Of a stretch of 64,000 nt of DNA, positions 16,665 through 24,484 are shown piece by piece. This DNA is from Chloroflexota bacterium. Lineage in GTDB: Bacteria; Chloroflexota; Anaerolineae; Anaerolineales; Villigracilaceae. Below the pieces are notes generated by a model, which saw nothing but the letters and a program-made list of their open reading frames with translations, searched no databases and had not been told where the DNA came from. A program made the translations under genes and the position numbers. The first letter of the stretch is position 1; each line of letters starts with the position of its first letter. The stretch covers positions 14,799 through 78,798 of the forward strand of contig JAEWVF010000023.1 in assembly GCA_023459215.1 (NCBI GenBank). Reading direction: 5' to 3'.

Positions 16665-17621
16665 CTACCCGGTATAACGCGCCAGGGTTTGGCGGGCAAA
16701 ATCCTGCACGCTGCGGCGCAAGGCGAGCGGTTCGAGTACTTCGGCAGCCCCGCCATAGCCGAGGATGCGTGTGCGCGCCGATTCGATCGATTCAAAGGTC
16801 AGGGTCAGGGTTTGCCAGCCGTCCGGCTCGATTTTCGGGGGCGACATGAGCGTTTCGGGACGGTTTTCGTTCAGGATTTGGGCCAGGGCTGGCGAGACGC
16901 GCAGCGTGACCGGGATTTGCGCGCGACTGGATTCGAACTCATCGCACCAGGATTTCCAGAAGGAGGCCAGGTCAAACGTCGCAGGATACTCGAAACCTTC
17001 CGACCCGAGGCCTGCCTGCTGGATGCGGGAGATTCTCAGCACCCGCAGGTGATCCTCGCGCGCGCCAACCAGATACCAGACACTGGCCTTGGCCACCAGC
17101 CCGTAAGGAGAAAGAACCATGTCCACGCTTGCGCCGAAATCGGAGCGATAAACCAGTTCAAGCTTACGGTTGCTCCACAGGGCAGCCTGGATCGTTTTCA
17201 GGTGCGGTGTCGGCTCCTCGGACTGGAACCACCAGGCGGCGTCAAGGTGAATCCGCTGGCGGGCAGTGGACCCCTCAGCTTGGCGGCTGCTGGGCAGCGC
17301 GGCAGAGAGTTTCAGCAGCGCCGTCCGCAGTTCAGCGCCCACGCCAAGCTGGTCGAGCGGAGCGGGGATACTGAGCATGAACAGGGCGCGGACTTCGTCC
17401 GCGTTCAGGCCGGTCAGGTTGGTGCGGTAATCTTCGATCAGGGCAATGCCGCCGCCGGGGCCGCGTTCGGTATAAACGGGCACGCCCGCCGCTGAAAGGG
17501 CGGTCACGTCGCGGTAGATGGTGCGTTCGGTGACTTCCAATTCGGCAGCCAGGGACTGGGCGGTCATCGTGCCGCGGGTTTGCAGGAGCATCAAAAGGGA
17601 GAGCAGGCGGTCGGCGCGCAT
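16665..17621 (-). CDS. YafY-type transcriptional regulator, HTH plus WYL domain
   Basis: A 318-residue DNA-binding regulator. Residues 1-60 hold an HTH_11 fold (MRADRLLSLLMLLQTRGTMT, then AQSLAAELEVTERTIYRDVT), and residues ~140-225 the ligand-sensing WYL domain (KLELVYRSDFG...VAKASVWYLVGAREDHLRVLRISR). A WCX-like C-terminal extension follows. It is divergent from a GyrI-like gene, a common target of this class. The intergenic region carries a 21-bp palindrome (17741-17761) and two 42-bp tandem repeats, one of which may be its operator. Confidence 0.88.
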   Translation of the reverse strand: MRADRLLSLLMLLQTRGTMTAQSLAAELEVTERTIYRDVTALSAAGVPVYTERGPGGGIALIEDYRTNLTGLNADEVRALFMLSIPAPLDQLGVGAELRTALLKLSAALPSSRQAEGSTARQRIHLDAAWWFQSEEPTPHLKTIQAALWSNRKLELVYRSDFGASVDMVLSPYGLVAKASVWYLVGAREDHLRVLRISRIQQAGLGSEGFEYPATFDLASFWKSWCDEFESSRAQIPVTLRVSPALAQILNENRPETLMSPPKIEPDGWQTLTLTFESIESARTRILGYGGAAEVLEPLALRRSVQDFARQTLARYTG

Positions 17622-17626
17622 TTTAG

Positions 17627-17720
17627 AACGGACTTCTCAACGGACTCTGTAACGGAATCACGGATGGGAACGGACTTCTCAACGGACTTTGTAACGGAAT
17701 CACGGAAGGAAACGGACTTC
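17627..17720. repeat. 42-bp tandem repeat upstream of the WYL regulator
   Basis: Two units (17627-17668, 17669-17710) differ at four positions and a 10-bp third unit follows. Each unit contains AACGGACTTCTC, AACGGACT and AACGGAATCACGGA, so ACGGA recurs every 8-14 bp. The repeats start 6 bp upstream of the WYL start codon. Confidence 0.8.
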
Positions 17721-17740
17721 TTGCCAATTGTAGCAGATTT

Positions 17741-17761
17741 ACCTGACAATAGATGTCAGGT
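17741..17761. promoter_or_regulatory. Palindromic operator between WYL regulator and GyrI-like gene
   Basis: ACCTGACA-ATAGA-TGTCAGGT is a perfect 8-bp inverted repeat. It is centred between the divergent genes and upstream of TATTGTATGTAAAAT, so it could control both. Confidence 0.65.
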
Positions 17762-17847
17762 ATTGTATGTAAAATGTATTTATTCTTGCAAGAAAGTCGC
17801 CGACGGGTGACGCAGGACTTCAATCGAGATGACTCAAGGAGAAAAAA

Positions 17848-18309
17848 ATGAGCGAACTGGATGTCAAAATTGTCAAGCTGGAAGCAATGCGCGTGATCTG
17901 CTTCAATGGTTTCGGCGAGGGGCCGGAGGATGTTGCGCTGGAGAAGTTATATGCCTGGGCAAAAGCAAACGGGAAGAATGGGCGCGTGTTCGGCTACAAC
18001 AATCCGAACCCGACCCCCGGCAGCCCGAACTATGGCTATGATGCCTGGATGGTAGTGGATGGGAGCGTCAAGGCAGATGGCGAGGCGCGCATCATCGACT
18101 TCCCTGGCGGGCTGTATGCGGTGACACGCTGCGTGGTGACAAAACCGTGGGAGGATATCCCCGGCACCTGGCAGAAACTCGTCCGCTGGCGCGAGAACAG
18201 CCGCTACCGCGAGGCGGCCCACCAGTGGCTGGAAGAACACATCGTCCCGGAAGGCGCACCGGGCGGCGAGAATTTCACCCTTGACCTGTTCCTGCCGATC
18301 AAAGAATAG
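17848..18309 (+). CDS. GyrI-like small-molecule-binding domain protein
   Basis: A 153-residue stand-alone GyrI/AraC effector-binding-like protein. The N-terminal KIVKLEAMRVICFNGFGEGP and the core YGYDAWMVVDG...IIDFPGGLYAVTRC match the SOUL/GyrI fold, which binds drugs or other small ligands; some members hydrolyse toxic electrophiles. The start ATG follows AAGGAG by 7 nt. It is divergent from a WYL-domain regulator, a recurrent arrangement in which the regulator controls the gene. The ligand is unknown. Confidence 0.8.
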   Translation: MSELDVKIVKLEAMRVICFNGFGEGPEDVALEKLYAWAKANGKNGRVFGYNNPNPTPGSPNYGYDAWMVVDGSVKADGEARIIDFPGGLYAVTRCVVTKPWEDIPGTWQKLVRWRENSRYREAAHQWLEEHIVPEGAPGGENFTLDLFLPIKE

Positions 18310-18319
18310 CTGTTTTCAA

Positions 18320-18354
18320 AAAGCCTCCGGGTTCTTCGAGAACCCGGAGGCTTT
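18320..18354. terminator. Bidirectional terminator between GyrI-like gene and arsM
   Basis: A perfect 15-bp stem AAAGCCTCCGGGTTC / GAACCCGGAGGCTTT encloses TTCGA, between two convergent genes. Confidence 0.85.
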
Positions 18355-18360
18355 AATCTT

Positions 18361-19172
18361 TTATACCGGCTTTCTCGCCGTTACCCGCGCGCTAAAAACG
18401 CTCTGGCGAATTTTCTCGCGAGGCGTTGCGCCCAAGTCAATCGAGTCTTTCAATTCCTGTACAGCTTCATCGATCAAACCATCGTCGAGGTAGGTAGGCG
18501 TCACCTGCACCTCGACCAATCCGGCAGCGTTCATCGCCGCGGTATATTCGCTGACATCGATGGCCCCGGAAACACAGCCCGCCCAACCGCTCAAGCTGTT
18601 TTTAACAGTCTCCGGCAACGGCCCGTTGGTGACAATATCCGAAACCGCCACCCGACCACCGGGCTTCAGAACGCGGAAAATCTCGCGAAACACCTGGGGT
18701 TTATCCGGCGACAGGTTGATGACGCAATTGGAGATCACGACATCGATGCTATTATCGCCCAGCGGCAGGGATTCGAGGTAGCCCTGGCAGAATTCGACGT
18801 TCTCCAGGCCGAGGCGTTTGACGTTTGCTCGGGCTTTTTCGAGCATCTCGGGGTCATATCGACGCCGAAAACGCGTCCCGTTGAGCCGACTTTTTGCGCA
18901 GCCAGGATGCAGTCCAGTCCGCCGCCGGAGCCGAGGTCGAGCACCGTCTGGCCAGGCTGGAGTTCAGCCAGGCTGATCGGATCGCCGCAGCCCAGGCTAA
19001 AGCTGGAGATGTCGTCCGGGACGGTGGTCAGTAAATCAGCGGGGTAGAGATTGTTTTGCGTATCGCAGCAAGAACTTTCTGCGGAAGAACCGCAGCAGGA
19101 ACTGTTTTGGCGGGCAAGTTCTGCATAATGTTCGCGCACACCTTCATGGATGGGGGTAGGGCCTTGGGACAT
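18361..19172 (-). pseudogene. arsM: Arsenite methyltransferase, interrupted by a one-base frameshift
   Basis: ArsM uses S-adenosylmethionine to methylate As(III). The N-terminal frame (start 19172, MSQGPTPIHEGVREHYAELA) has paired cysteines SSCCGSS/SSCCDTQ and the SAM motif VLDLGSGGGLDC, and runs to GVDMTP. The C-terminal frame resumes as (E)MLEKARANVKRLGLENVEF and continues through VSDIVTNGPLP to the end. The frames join at 18850-18853, where a run of four G on the plus strand should be five: one base is missing, so GVDMTPEML reads GVDMTPRCS. Either an assembly error or a real inactivating mutation explains this. No programmed-frameshift heptamer is evident. It lies downstream of arsR. Confidence 0.85.
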
Positions 19173-19224
19173 GGGATTCTCCTTAAATAGATGTTTGTCT
19201 ATGCATGAATATAAAAAAAGAGGC

Positions 19225-19539
19225 TTATTCGAGTTGCTCCAAGACAAGACCGGTAATATTGTTTTCAGGGGCAAAATTGAGCATTAACTGCCCGCAGCAA
19301 AACGCAACCCGTTCCTGGTTCAAACTGTAGAAAGTCTGTTTGCCTTCGTGGCGCACATCCACCAGCCCAACCTCGCGCAGGATAGCAAGATGATGCGAAA
19401 CGGTCGGCTGGGTGACATTGCCCAGGCGTTCAACCATCTCAGTCACCGAGATCCACTCGCAGCAACACAATTTCATAATTTTTTGGCGGGTGTCGTCGGC
19501 CAGGGCTTTGGCAAAGAGGACGATGTCGGTTTTGGTCAT
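19225..19539 (-). CDS. arsR: ArsR/SmtB-family metalloregulator
   Basis: A 104-residue winged-helix repressor. The helix-turn-helix is MVERLGNVTQPTVSHHLAIL, followed by VGLVDVRHEGKQTFYSLN. Cysteines are clustered in KLCCCEW (residues 24-29) and VAFCCGQ (79-85), a plausible thiolate site for As(III)/Sb(III) or another soft metal, although the placement differs from the classical ELCVCDL motif. It precedes arsM on the same strand by 52 bp and has a near-consensus promoter. The target metal is inferred from arsM. Confidence 0.88.
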   Translation of the reverse strand: MTKTDIVLFAKALADDTRQKIMKLCCCEWISVTEMVERLGNVTQPTVSHHLAILREVGLVDVRHEGKQTFYSLNQERVAFCCGQLMLNFAPENNITGLVLEQLE

Positions 19540-19559
19540 ATCGATAACCTTCTATGTAT

Positions 19560-19587
19560 ATTATATCGACGCTTATCTATTTGTCAA
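19560..19587 (-). promoter_or_regulatory. Promoter of arsR-arsM
   Basis: On the minus strand TTGACA (19582-19587) and TATAAT (19560-19565) are both perfect consensus boxes with a 16-bp spacer containing ATAGATAAGCGTCGA. The start codon lies 20 bp downstream. The spacer is a likely ArsR operator. Confidence 0.75.
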
Positions 19588-19594
19588 GGATTCT

Positions 19595-20749
19595 TCAGGA
19601 ATCCCAAGGCGCTGTACCGGTATGGCCAGCCAGGGCCAGGAGGATGTGTTCCTTCAGTTGGGGCAACAAATCGGCAGCGGCAGCCAGCATGCCAAAGTTG
19701 CCAGAGAGCATCATATCGCCAAAGGGAACAGCAAAATAAGGATGAAGGCGGAAGGATGAAGGATGAATCGCACCCTGAAACATGGAGCGTCTCGGTCCGG
19801 TGACGGCAATCTGCCAGTCTGCGTTGTCCAGCTCGAGCGGATGGTCGCCATAGACGAGTGCGCCGTGGCCCATATCATCGAAGATGGTCTGATGGGTCAG
19901 CGAACCATCGGCCAGGGCGCGCAGGTAACCTTCCAGTTTGGGACGATTTAGTTCGCCGGTGTGATGCTCAAAGACAGCCTCGATTCCGCCCGGGCCGAGA
20001 CGAAAAGCCAGGGCATGAAAATTGCCAAGGTTGACAATAATCTTGCGCGGGCGGACAGCGACCGCCGGGTCAAAACTCGCCCCGAGAATGGCCGCCGGGG
20101 CGGTATCCATAACGATCAGCGGAGCGTCGACTTCTCTGGCGGATGCGGCAACCGCTTGCAGGCGGGTCATGATGGGCGGGACATCCTCCGCAAGGAAGGC
20201 AAACGAGGACAAAGCGTTCTTCGCCTTGATGCGCTCGTCGAGATAGTCAAAGCGGAACTGGCGATCGGAGACTCCAGGCGGGGCATCGCCATGATCGAAA
20301 ACCGCCACACAAACGGCTGCCAGGTCGATTAATGAAATGCCAAAACGCGAGAAAGTTTCGGCGATGAGGGGAAAGTCGAAATCTGTGAGTTCCAGGCGAA
20401 GAAAAGAATCGGGAAGCAGACGGGCTTCGTCTTCAGAGATAATTTTGATGCCATTTTTCTCAACTTTTTCAAGCTCGTCATCGATGGTTTTGGCGGCGTC
20501 GGGCGTGGCAAAAATCGGGATTCCGGCGGCAGCGTGGTCGCGGGCTGCCCAGGCGGAGGGGCCGCCGCCCATTAATTTGCCGGTCAACAGGATCGGGGTG
20601 CGGAGCCGCGTCGCTTCCTGAATCCGGCGGTAAACCATCATCGTCGGCGAAGGCAGCACCAGCTTGAAGCCGTTCTCCATATCCAGATGCGAATCGAAAA
20701 GGAAAATATCCTGTGTGCCGGTGCCAATATCAACAGTAAGGATTTTCAT
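19595..20749 (-). CDS. DUF1786 protein, actin/sugar-kinase-like fold
   Basis: A 384-residue protein beginning MKILTVDIGTGTQDIFLFDS, a phosphate-1-type loop of the actin-like ATPase superfamily as seen in DUF1786 proteins (sometimes labelled 'pyruvate formate-lyase activating', without biochemical support). A second nucleotide-binding-like segment is RKIIVNLGNFHALAFRLGPG. Residues near the C-terminus (AIHPSSFRLHPYF) are encoded by the repetitive stretch AAGGATGAAGG at about 19738-19770, which resembles intergenic repeat sequence and may be an in-frame insertion. The gene end overlaps the arsR promoter region. No function is claimed. Confidence 0.7.
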   Translation of the reverse strand: MKILTVDIGTGTQDIFLFDSHLDMENGFKLVLPSPTMMVYRRIQEATRLRTPILLTGKLMGGGPSAWAARDHAAAGIPIFATPDAAKTIDDELEKVEKNGIKIISEDEARLLPDSFLRLELTDFDFPLIAETFSRFGISLIDLAAVCVAVFDHGDAPPGVSDRQFRFDYLDERIKAKNALSSFAFLAEDVPPIMTRLQAVAASAREVDAPLIVMDTAPAAILGASFDPAVAVRPRKIIVNLGNFHALAFRLGPGGIEAVFEHHTGELNRPKLEGYLRALADGSLTHQTIFDDMGHGALVYGDHPLELDNADWQIAVTGPRRSMFQGAIHPSSFRLHPYFAVPFGDMMLSGNFGMLAAAADLLPQLKEHILLALAGHTGTAPWDS

Positions 20750-20755
20750 AACGGG

Positions 20756-21988
20756 TTAGAAAATGAAAGAGAGCCACAGAATGCCGATGGTCAGGGTGGC
20801 GAGGGTGATGGCCACGCCAGGCTTGAGATATTCCATGAAGGTCAGGTGGACACCGCGCTGGCGGGCGCTTTCGGCAACGATCAGGTTGGCGACCGACCCG
20901 AGCAGGGTCAGGTTGCCGGCGAAGGTGGTCGACATGGCCAGGGTCAGCCAGGCCTGCTCGGGGTTGGCGAATCCGGGGATGATCGGACGAAAAAGCAGCA
21001 CCGCCGGGACATTGGAGACCAGGTTGCTGAGCAGGGCAGCCACCAAACTGAGGGCGGCCACACCGCGATCCGCAATCGGGCTGGCCACCGCAAACAGGCC
21101 TTCGGCCAATCCGCTGGTTTCGATGGCGCCGGTAACGATGAACAAGCCCGAGAAGAATACCAGCAGCGCCCAATCCAGTTCAAGGAAAACGCGTTGGGGC
21201 TTGAGACGACGGGTAATCAGCAGGAAAGCCGCCGCGCCCAGCGCCGCCAGCGGAATGGGCGCGCCCACGATAAAGGCAACCACCATCAGGGCAACCGCAA
21301 GCAGGGCTTTTTGCAACAGCGGCGGATAGGCGCGAATGTGCAAAACCGGCTTGTCCTGGAATGCCTGGCGCGAAAATTCAGCAGGATAGAGCAGCACCAG
21401 GAAGAGCCAGGCGACCAGCAATCCGATCAGGGCCACCGGCAGCAAGTAGGCGCTAAAGGTAACAAAGGGGATGCCCGAGGCGATGCCGATAATCATGTTC
21501 TGCGGGTTGCCGGTGATGGCGGCCACAGAGCCAATATTGGCAGCCGTCACCAGGCCAATCAAATAGGGGATCGGGTTGCGCTTCAGACTCTCGGCGATAT
21601 CGAGCACGAGCGGGGTAAACATCAACACGATGGTGTCATTGAGCAGCAGCGCAGAGAGAACGCCCGAAGCGGCAATAATCAAGAAAAGCAGTTTGCGTGG
21701 GCTGTTGGCGCGCTCCACCACCTGCTGGACGGCAATCTGGAAGAAGCCGGAAATGCGCAAATTAACGTTGAGCACCATCATGGCAAACAACAGAACGATG
21801 GTGTTCATATCCAGGGCGGCGTAGGCTTGGTCAAGCGAAATCGCCCCGACCAGGATCAATCCAGTCGCGCCCACCAGGGCAATCGTGGCGCGGTTCATGC
21901 GCAGCCAGGGATAGCGCCCAACCGCCACCCCGATCAGGGTCAGAACAATCAACAACAGGGAAACTATCGAAAGCAAATCGAATATCAA
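20756..21988 (-). CDS. ArsB/NhaD/SLC13-type ion transporter
   Basis: A 410-residue permease with 10-12 hydrophobic helices of the ion-transporter superfamily that includes ArsB (arsenite), NhaD (Na+/H+) and CitM. Typical segments: ALDMNTIVLLFAMMVLNVNL, the re-entrant-loop motif AALLLNDTIVLMFTPLVLDI (here SALLLNDTIVLMF), and VTAANIGSVAAITGNPQNM. No ATG fits; I use TTG 21988, which sits 10 nt after the upstream stop and 7 nt after AAGG. Proximity to arsR/arsM suggests arsenite, but the DUF1786 gene intervenes, so the substrate is uncertain. Confidence 0.8.
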   Translation of the reverse strand: MIFDLLSIVSLLLIVLTLIGVAVGRYPWLRMNRATIALVGATGLILVGAISLDQAYAALDMNTIVLLFAMMVLNVNLRISGFFQIAVQQVVERANSPRKLLFLIIAASGVLSALLLNDTIVLMFTPLVLDIAESLKRNPIPYLIGLVTAANIGSVAAITGNPQNMIIGIASGIPFVTFSAYLLPVALIGLLVAWLFLVLLYPAEFSRQAFQDKPVLHIRAYPPLLQKALLAVALMVVAFIVGAPIPLAALGAAAFLLITRRLKPQRVFLELDWALLVFFSGLFIVTGAIETSGLAEGLFAVASPIADRGVAALSLVAALLSNLVSNVPAVLLFRPIIPGFANPEQAWLTLAMSTTFAGNLTLLGSVANLIVAESARQRGVHLTFMEYLKPGVAITLATLTIGILWLSFIF

Positions 21989-21998
21989 AGATAGAACC

Positions 21999-22298
21999 TT
22001 ACTTTGGGGATGAATTTTTTCGTTTTTCAAGCTGGGCAGCGACAAACTGCACCGCAGAAATGGCAATCCAGACCAGGGAGACGATGAACAGGAAGGGAAT
22101 GAAGAGCATCGAGGCCCAGAATATCTCGTTGCGGGCATATTCCCACCAGGAGCAGGGGACTTGACCATCCGTGAACCCATAACAAATGCCGTCCCAACTG
22201 GCAGCGGTCGAAACCAGCCCAATGACAGGGATGGCCAGGCAAAGTAGAAGCGCCAGGGCCAGGAAAACCAATTTGATGATGCGAATGGTGCGGTTCAT
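21999..22298 (-). CDS. Small membrane protein, function unknown
   Basis: A 99-residue protein with two long hydrophobic helices (residues 7-32 and 59-88) separated by a Cys-containing extracytoplasmic loop (DGICYGFTDGQVPCSWWEY) and ending in basic EKRKNSSPK. No family is recognised. It lies 12 bp downstream of another membrane-protein gene and 10 bp upstream of the ArsB/NhaD-type transporter, so the three are probably one operon. Confidence 0.55.
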   Translation of the reverse strand: MNRTIRIIKLVFLALALLLCLAIPVIGLVSTAASWDGICYGFTDGQVPCSWWEYARNEIFWASMLFIPFLFIVSLVWIAISAVQFVAAQLEKRKNSSPK

Positions 22299-22310
22299 AG
22301 GCGATATAGT

Positions 22311-22724
22311 TTAACCGGATTTCTTGAGAATCCAACCACCCAAAATCACGGATGGGATAAAAGAAAATAAGGCCAGCGGTGTATAGAAAAAAGCCACCAA
22401 AACCGATTGCAACAGGCACAAGAAAATATCGTTGCTGCCATCGCCATTATCCTGGCCAATGCACAGCGGTGTCAGGTTGAGCAGCCCAAGCACAAGCAGG
22501 CCAACAAACCAGGCCAGAGAACTTTGCAGGAAAATCCACAAACCAACATGTTTGCATGCGTTGGCCGGGCCAAAAAAGCCAAAAAGAGAGCTGGCAGAGA
22601 GCATAACCAGGCCAGTCGCCAGGTAAGTTGGCCAGTAATAGGAACAGTCAAGGCTGACAAGCATCAGTCCGAACCAGGCCAGGAAAGGCAAGGTTGTAAA
22701 GAAGGTGGAAAAGAAACGTTTCAT
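22311..22724 (-). CDS. Four-helix membrane protein, function unknown
   Basis: A 137-residue protein with four hydrophobic helices and cysteines in the loops (NACKHVG, LTPLCIGQDNGDGSND). I place the start at ATG 22724 (MKRFFSTFF), 6 nt after GGAGG. It is the first gene of the small operon leading to the ArsB/NhaD-type transporter. No family is recognised. Confidence 0.55.
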   Translation of the reverse strand: MKRFFSTFFTTLPFLAWFGLMLVSLDCSYYWPTYLATGLVMLSASSLFGFFGPANACKHVGLWIFLQSSLAWFVGLLVLGLLNLTPLCIGQDNGDGSNDIFLCLLQSVLVAFFYTPLALFSFIPSVILGGWILKKSG

Positions 22725-22799
22725 GGCAGCCTCCATGGGGTGAAGTATAGGCAACTTCAACTGTCAGCGAATCTCAAAACATGGCGAAATTCATCCTTT

Positions 22800-22832
22800 A
22801 AAAAACAGTTCCCGGCTTATGACCGGGAACTG
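22800..22832 (-). terminator. Terminator of the peroxiredoxin gene
   Basis: On the minus strand CAGTTCCCGG / CCGGGAACTG with a 7-nt loop is followed by six T. Confidence 0.85.
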
Positions 22833-22853
22833 CCAATTTTCATCGTTGAAAGG

Positions 22854-23570
22854 CTATTTTTCCATCTTGGGATTCCAGACTTCCCAAACCTTGCCCACCA
22901 GCGCGGGGCCGGGTTTCAGGGTCAGTTGTCCGGGTTCCCAACCGGCAGGAGTAGCTTCCTTGCCGCCGGAAGCGCGCACCAGTTGGAAAGCCTGGATCTG
23001 GCGAACGGTCTCGGAGAATTTGCGCCCGACCGGCGGAGTCAGCACTTCCATGCCCTGGATAACGCCATCCGGGTCGATGATGAAACGTCCGCGCAGTTCG
23101 ATGCCCTGGTTCTCGTCCCAAACGCCATAAGCGCGACCGACATTGCCGGCCTGATCGGAGGCCATGTGGAAGGGCACACCGCCATCCACCATCTTGACCA
23201 GTTCGTGGTCATTCCACATTTTGTGAACAAAGTGACTGTCAACGCTGACAGAAATTACCTCGACCCCCAGTTTTTGCAATTCCGCATATTTGTCGGCGAC
23301 CGCCGACACTTCAGTCGCTCAGACAAAGGTGAAATCACCCGGATAGAAGCAAACAAGAACCCATTTCCCGGCAAAATCCGAGAGTTTAACGGTGGTAAAG
23401 CCGCCCTTGTAGTAAGCCGGGGCGGTGAATTCTGGGGCTTTTTGCCCAACACGCGCAGTCATGGTCATCTCCTTTTTTTCAGTGATAGTGGTTTCGTTGG
23501 GCTGGGCTTTGGGCGGTTCGCCTGCAACCGAGCCGGTGACACGAGCGCATCCTTGTGGTTGTTCTGCCAT
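22854..23570 (-). CDS. Peroxiredoxin, candidate selenoprotein (Sec at the peroxidatic position)
   Basis: An AhpC/TSA-family peroxidase that reduces peroxides. Two open frames share one phase and are separated only by a TGA (23319-23321) at the peroxidatic position: PGDFTFV-UGA-ATEVSAVADKY, where relatives read FTFVC-x-TE. A SECIS-like hairpin follows (23291-23308), so UGA is best read as selenocysteine (residue 84 of 238). Downstream DSHFVHKMWNDHEL and RGRFIIDPDGVIQGMEVLTPPVGR are canonical. The N-terminal extension MMAEQPQGCARVTGSVAGEP is supported by AGAGGAGG before ATG 23570; a shorter start at 23462 also has AGGAG. It is divergent from an XRE-cupin/cytochrome operon. Confidence 0.85.
23291..23318 (-). 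promoter_or_regulatory. Bacterial SECIS-like element
   Basis: Immediately after UGA come 10 nt, then stem TGTCGGC (23302-23308), tetraloop GGTC (23298-23301) and GCCGACA (23291-23297). The loop begins 17 nt after the UGA and offers G and U at its start, matching the bacterial SECIS pattern bound by SelB. Confidence 0.75.
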
Positions 23571-23764
23571 CATGCCTCCTCTCAGGTCATTGGATTGGAT
23601 GCCGTACAAATCCATTATACGACGCGTCACTTATCAAGGAAACCGGCAAATGTCATCAATCCAGGCTATTATGGCGGCTAAATGTCATCATCCTTTTGTC
23701 ATCTCACACCAAAGCATAAGCGCAGGTTATCATCAATAATAAAACAATATAATATTTGAATATA

Positions 23765-23792
23765 TTGAAAAATATCTTTTTTCAACTATAAT
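23765..23792 (+). promoter_or_regulatory. Promoter of the XRE-cupin/cytochrome operon
   Basis: TTGAAA (23765-23770) and perfect TATAAT (23787-23792) have a 16-bp spacer. The very AT-rich surroundings repeat AATATTTGAA (23751 and 23791), a possible operator. Confidence 0.6.
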
Positions 23793-23827
23793 AATATTTG
23801 AAATAACAAATTCTGGAGACATACAAC

Positions 23828-24454
23828 ATGGGCCGCAACGGCAATTCCCCACTGATTGAAACCCTGGAAACTGAAGATATCGATGTCGGCTCACGGCTGC
23901 GCGTTATCCGAACCGGGCAAGGGCTTTCCATCCGCGCGTTGGCCGAACGGAGCGGATTGAATGTTAATACCCTCAGCCTGATCGAAAATGGTAAAACATC
24001 TCCCAGCGTCAGCACCTTGCAAGCCCTGGCGCAAAGCCTGGGGGTTCCGATCAGCGCATTCTTCGAAAAAATTCACGGCGAAAAGAAAATTGCCCACCAG
24101 AAACACGGAAAACGCCCTCAGGCAGCCTTCTCGCATGGCAGCATTCAAGACCTCGGGGCAGGGATGCCGCGTTTTGGCGCTGAGCCGCTAATCGTTACCC
24201 TGAATCCCGGCGCTGATAGCGGGAAAACGCCCATCGTACATACCGGACGGGAGTTTGTGTACTGCATCGATGGGCAGGTTGAGTACCAGGTGGGTGCCAG
24301 CAATTACATACTCGAACCCGGCGATAGTTTACTGTTCGAGGCTTACCTGCCGCATCGCTGGCGAAACCTGTCCGGGCTGGATTCGCATCTGCTCCTGGTT
24401 CTCTGTCCGGCAGACGAGCGCGATCAACCAAAAGAAAGACATTTTGCATCATAA
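23828..24454 (+). CDS. XRE-family regulator with C-terminal cupin domain
   Basis: A 208-residue regulator. The N-terminal HTH_3 domain (residues ~20-76: GSRLRVIRTGQGLSIRALAE and SGLNVNTLSLIENGKTSPSV) binds DNA. The C-terminal cupin (residues ~115-195: VHTGREFVYCIDGQVEYQVG, then YILEPGDSLLFEAYLPHRWRN) senses a ligand or metal. Many such proteins are autoregulated. It is followed at 30 bp by the cytochrome and then the NifX-like gene, so it probably controls that set and perhaps the divergent peroxiredoxin. Confidence 0.88.
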   Translation: MGRNGNSPLIETLETEDIDVGSRLRVIRTGQGLSIRALAERSGLNVNTLSLIENGKTSPSVSTLQALAQSLGVPISAFFEKIHGEKKIAHQKHGKRPQAAFSHGSIQDLGAGMPRFGAEPLIVTLNPGADSGKTPIVHTGREFVYCIDGQVEYQVGASNYILEPGDSLLFEAYLPHRWRNLSGLDSHLLLVLCPADERDQPKERHFAS

Positions 24455-24484
24455 GCAACGATTCACCTTGAAAGGAGGTGTTGT

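Noticed and set aside
17627..17720. CRISPR-like array
   Set aside because: Only two adjacent 42-bp units and no unique spacers; a minisatellite fits better.
18840..18860. Programmed ribosomal frameshift in arsM
   Set aside because: The junction ACC CCG AGA has no slippery heptamer or following pseudoknot evident; a missing base is simpler.
20687..21994. Long plus-strand frame of 435 codons
   Set aside because: Its translation is Gln/Gly/Arg/His-rich and lies antisense to the clear ArsB/NhaD-type transporter; a shadow frame.
23319..23630. Two separate peroxiredoxin fragments in one frame as a pseudogene
   Set aside because: The only interruption is a UGA exactly at the peroxidatic position with a SECIS-like hairpin after it; recoding explains this better than decay.
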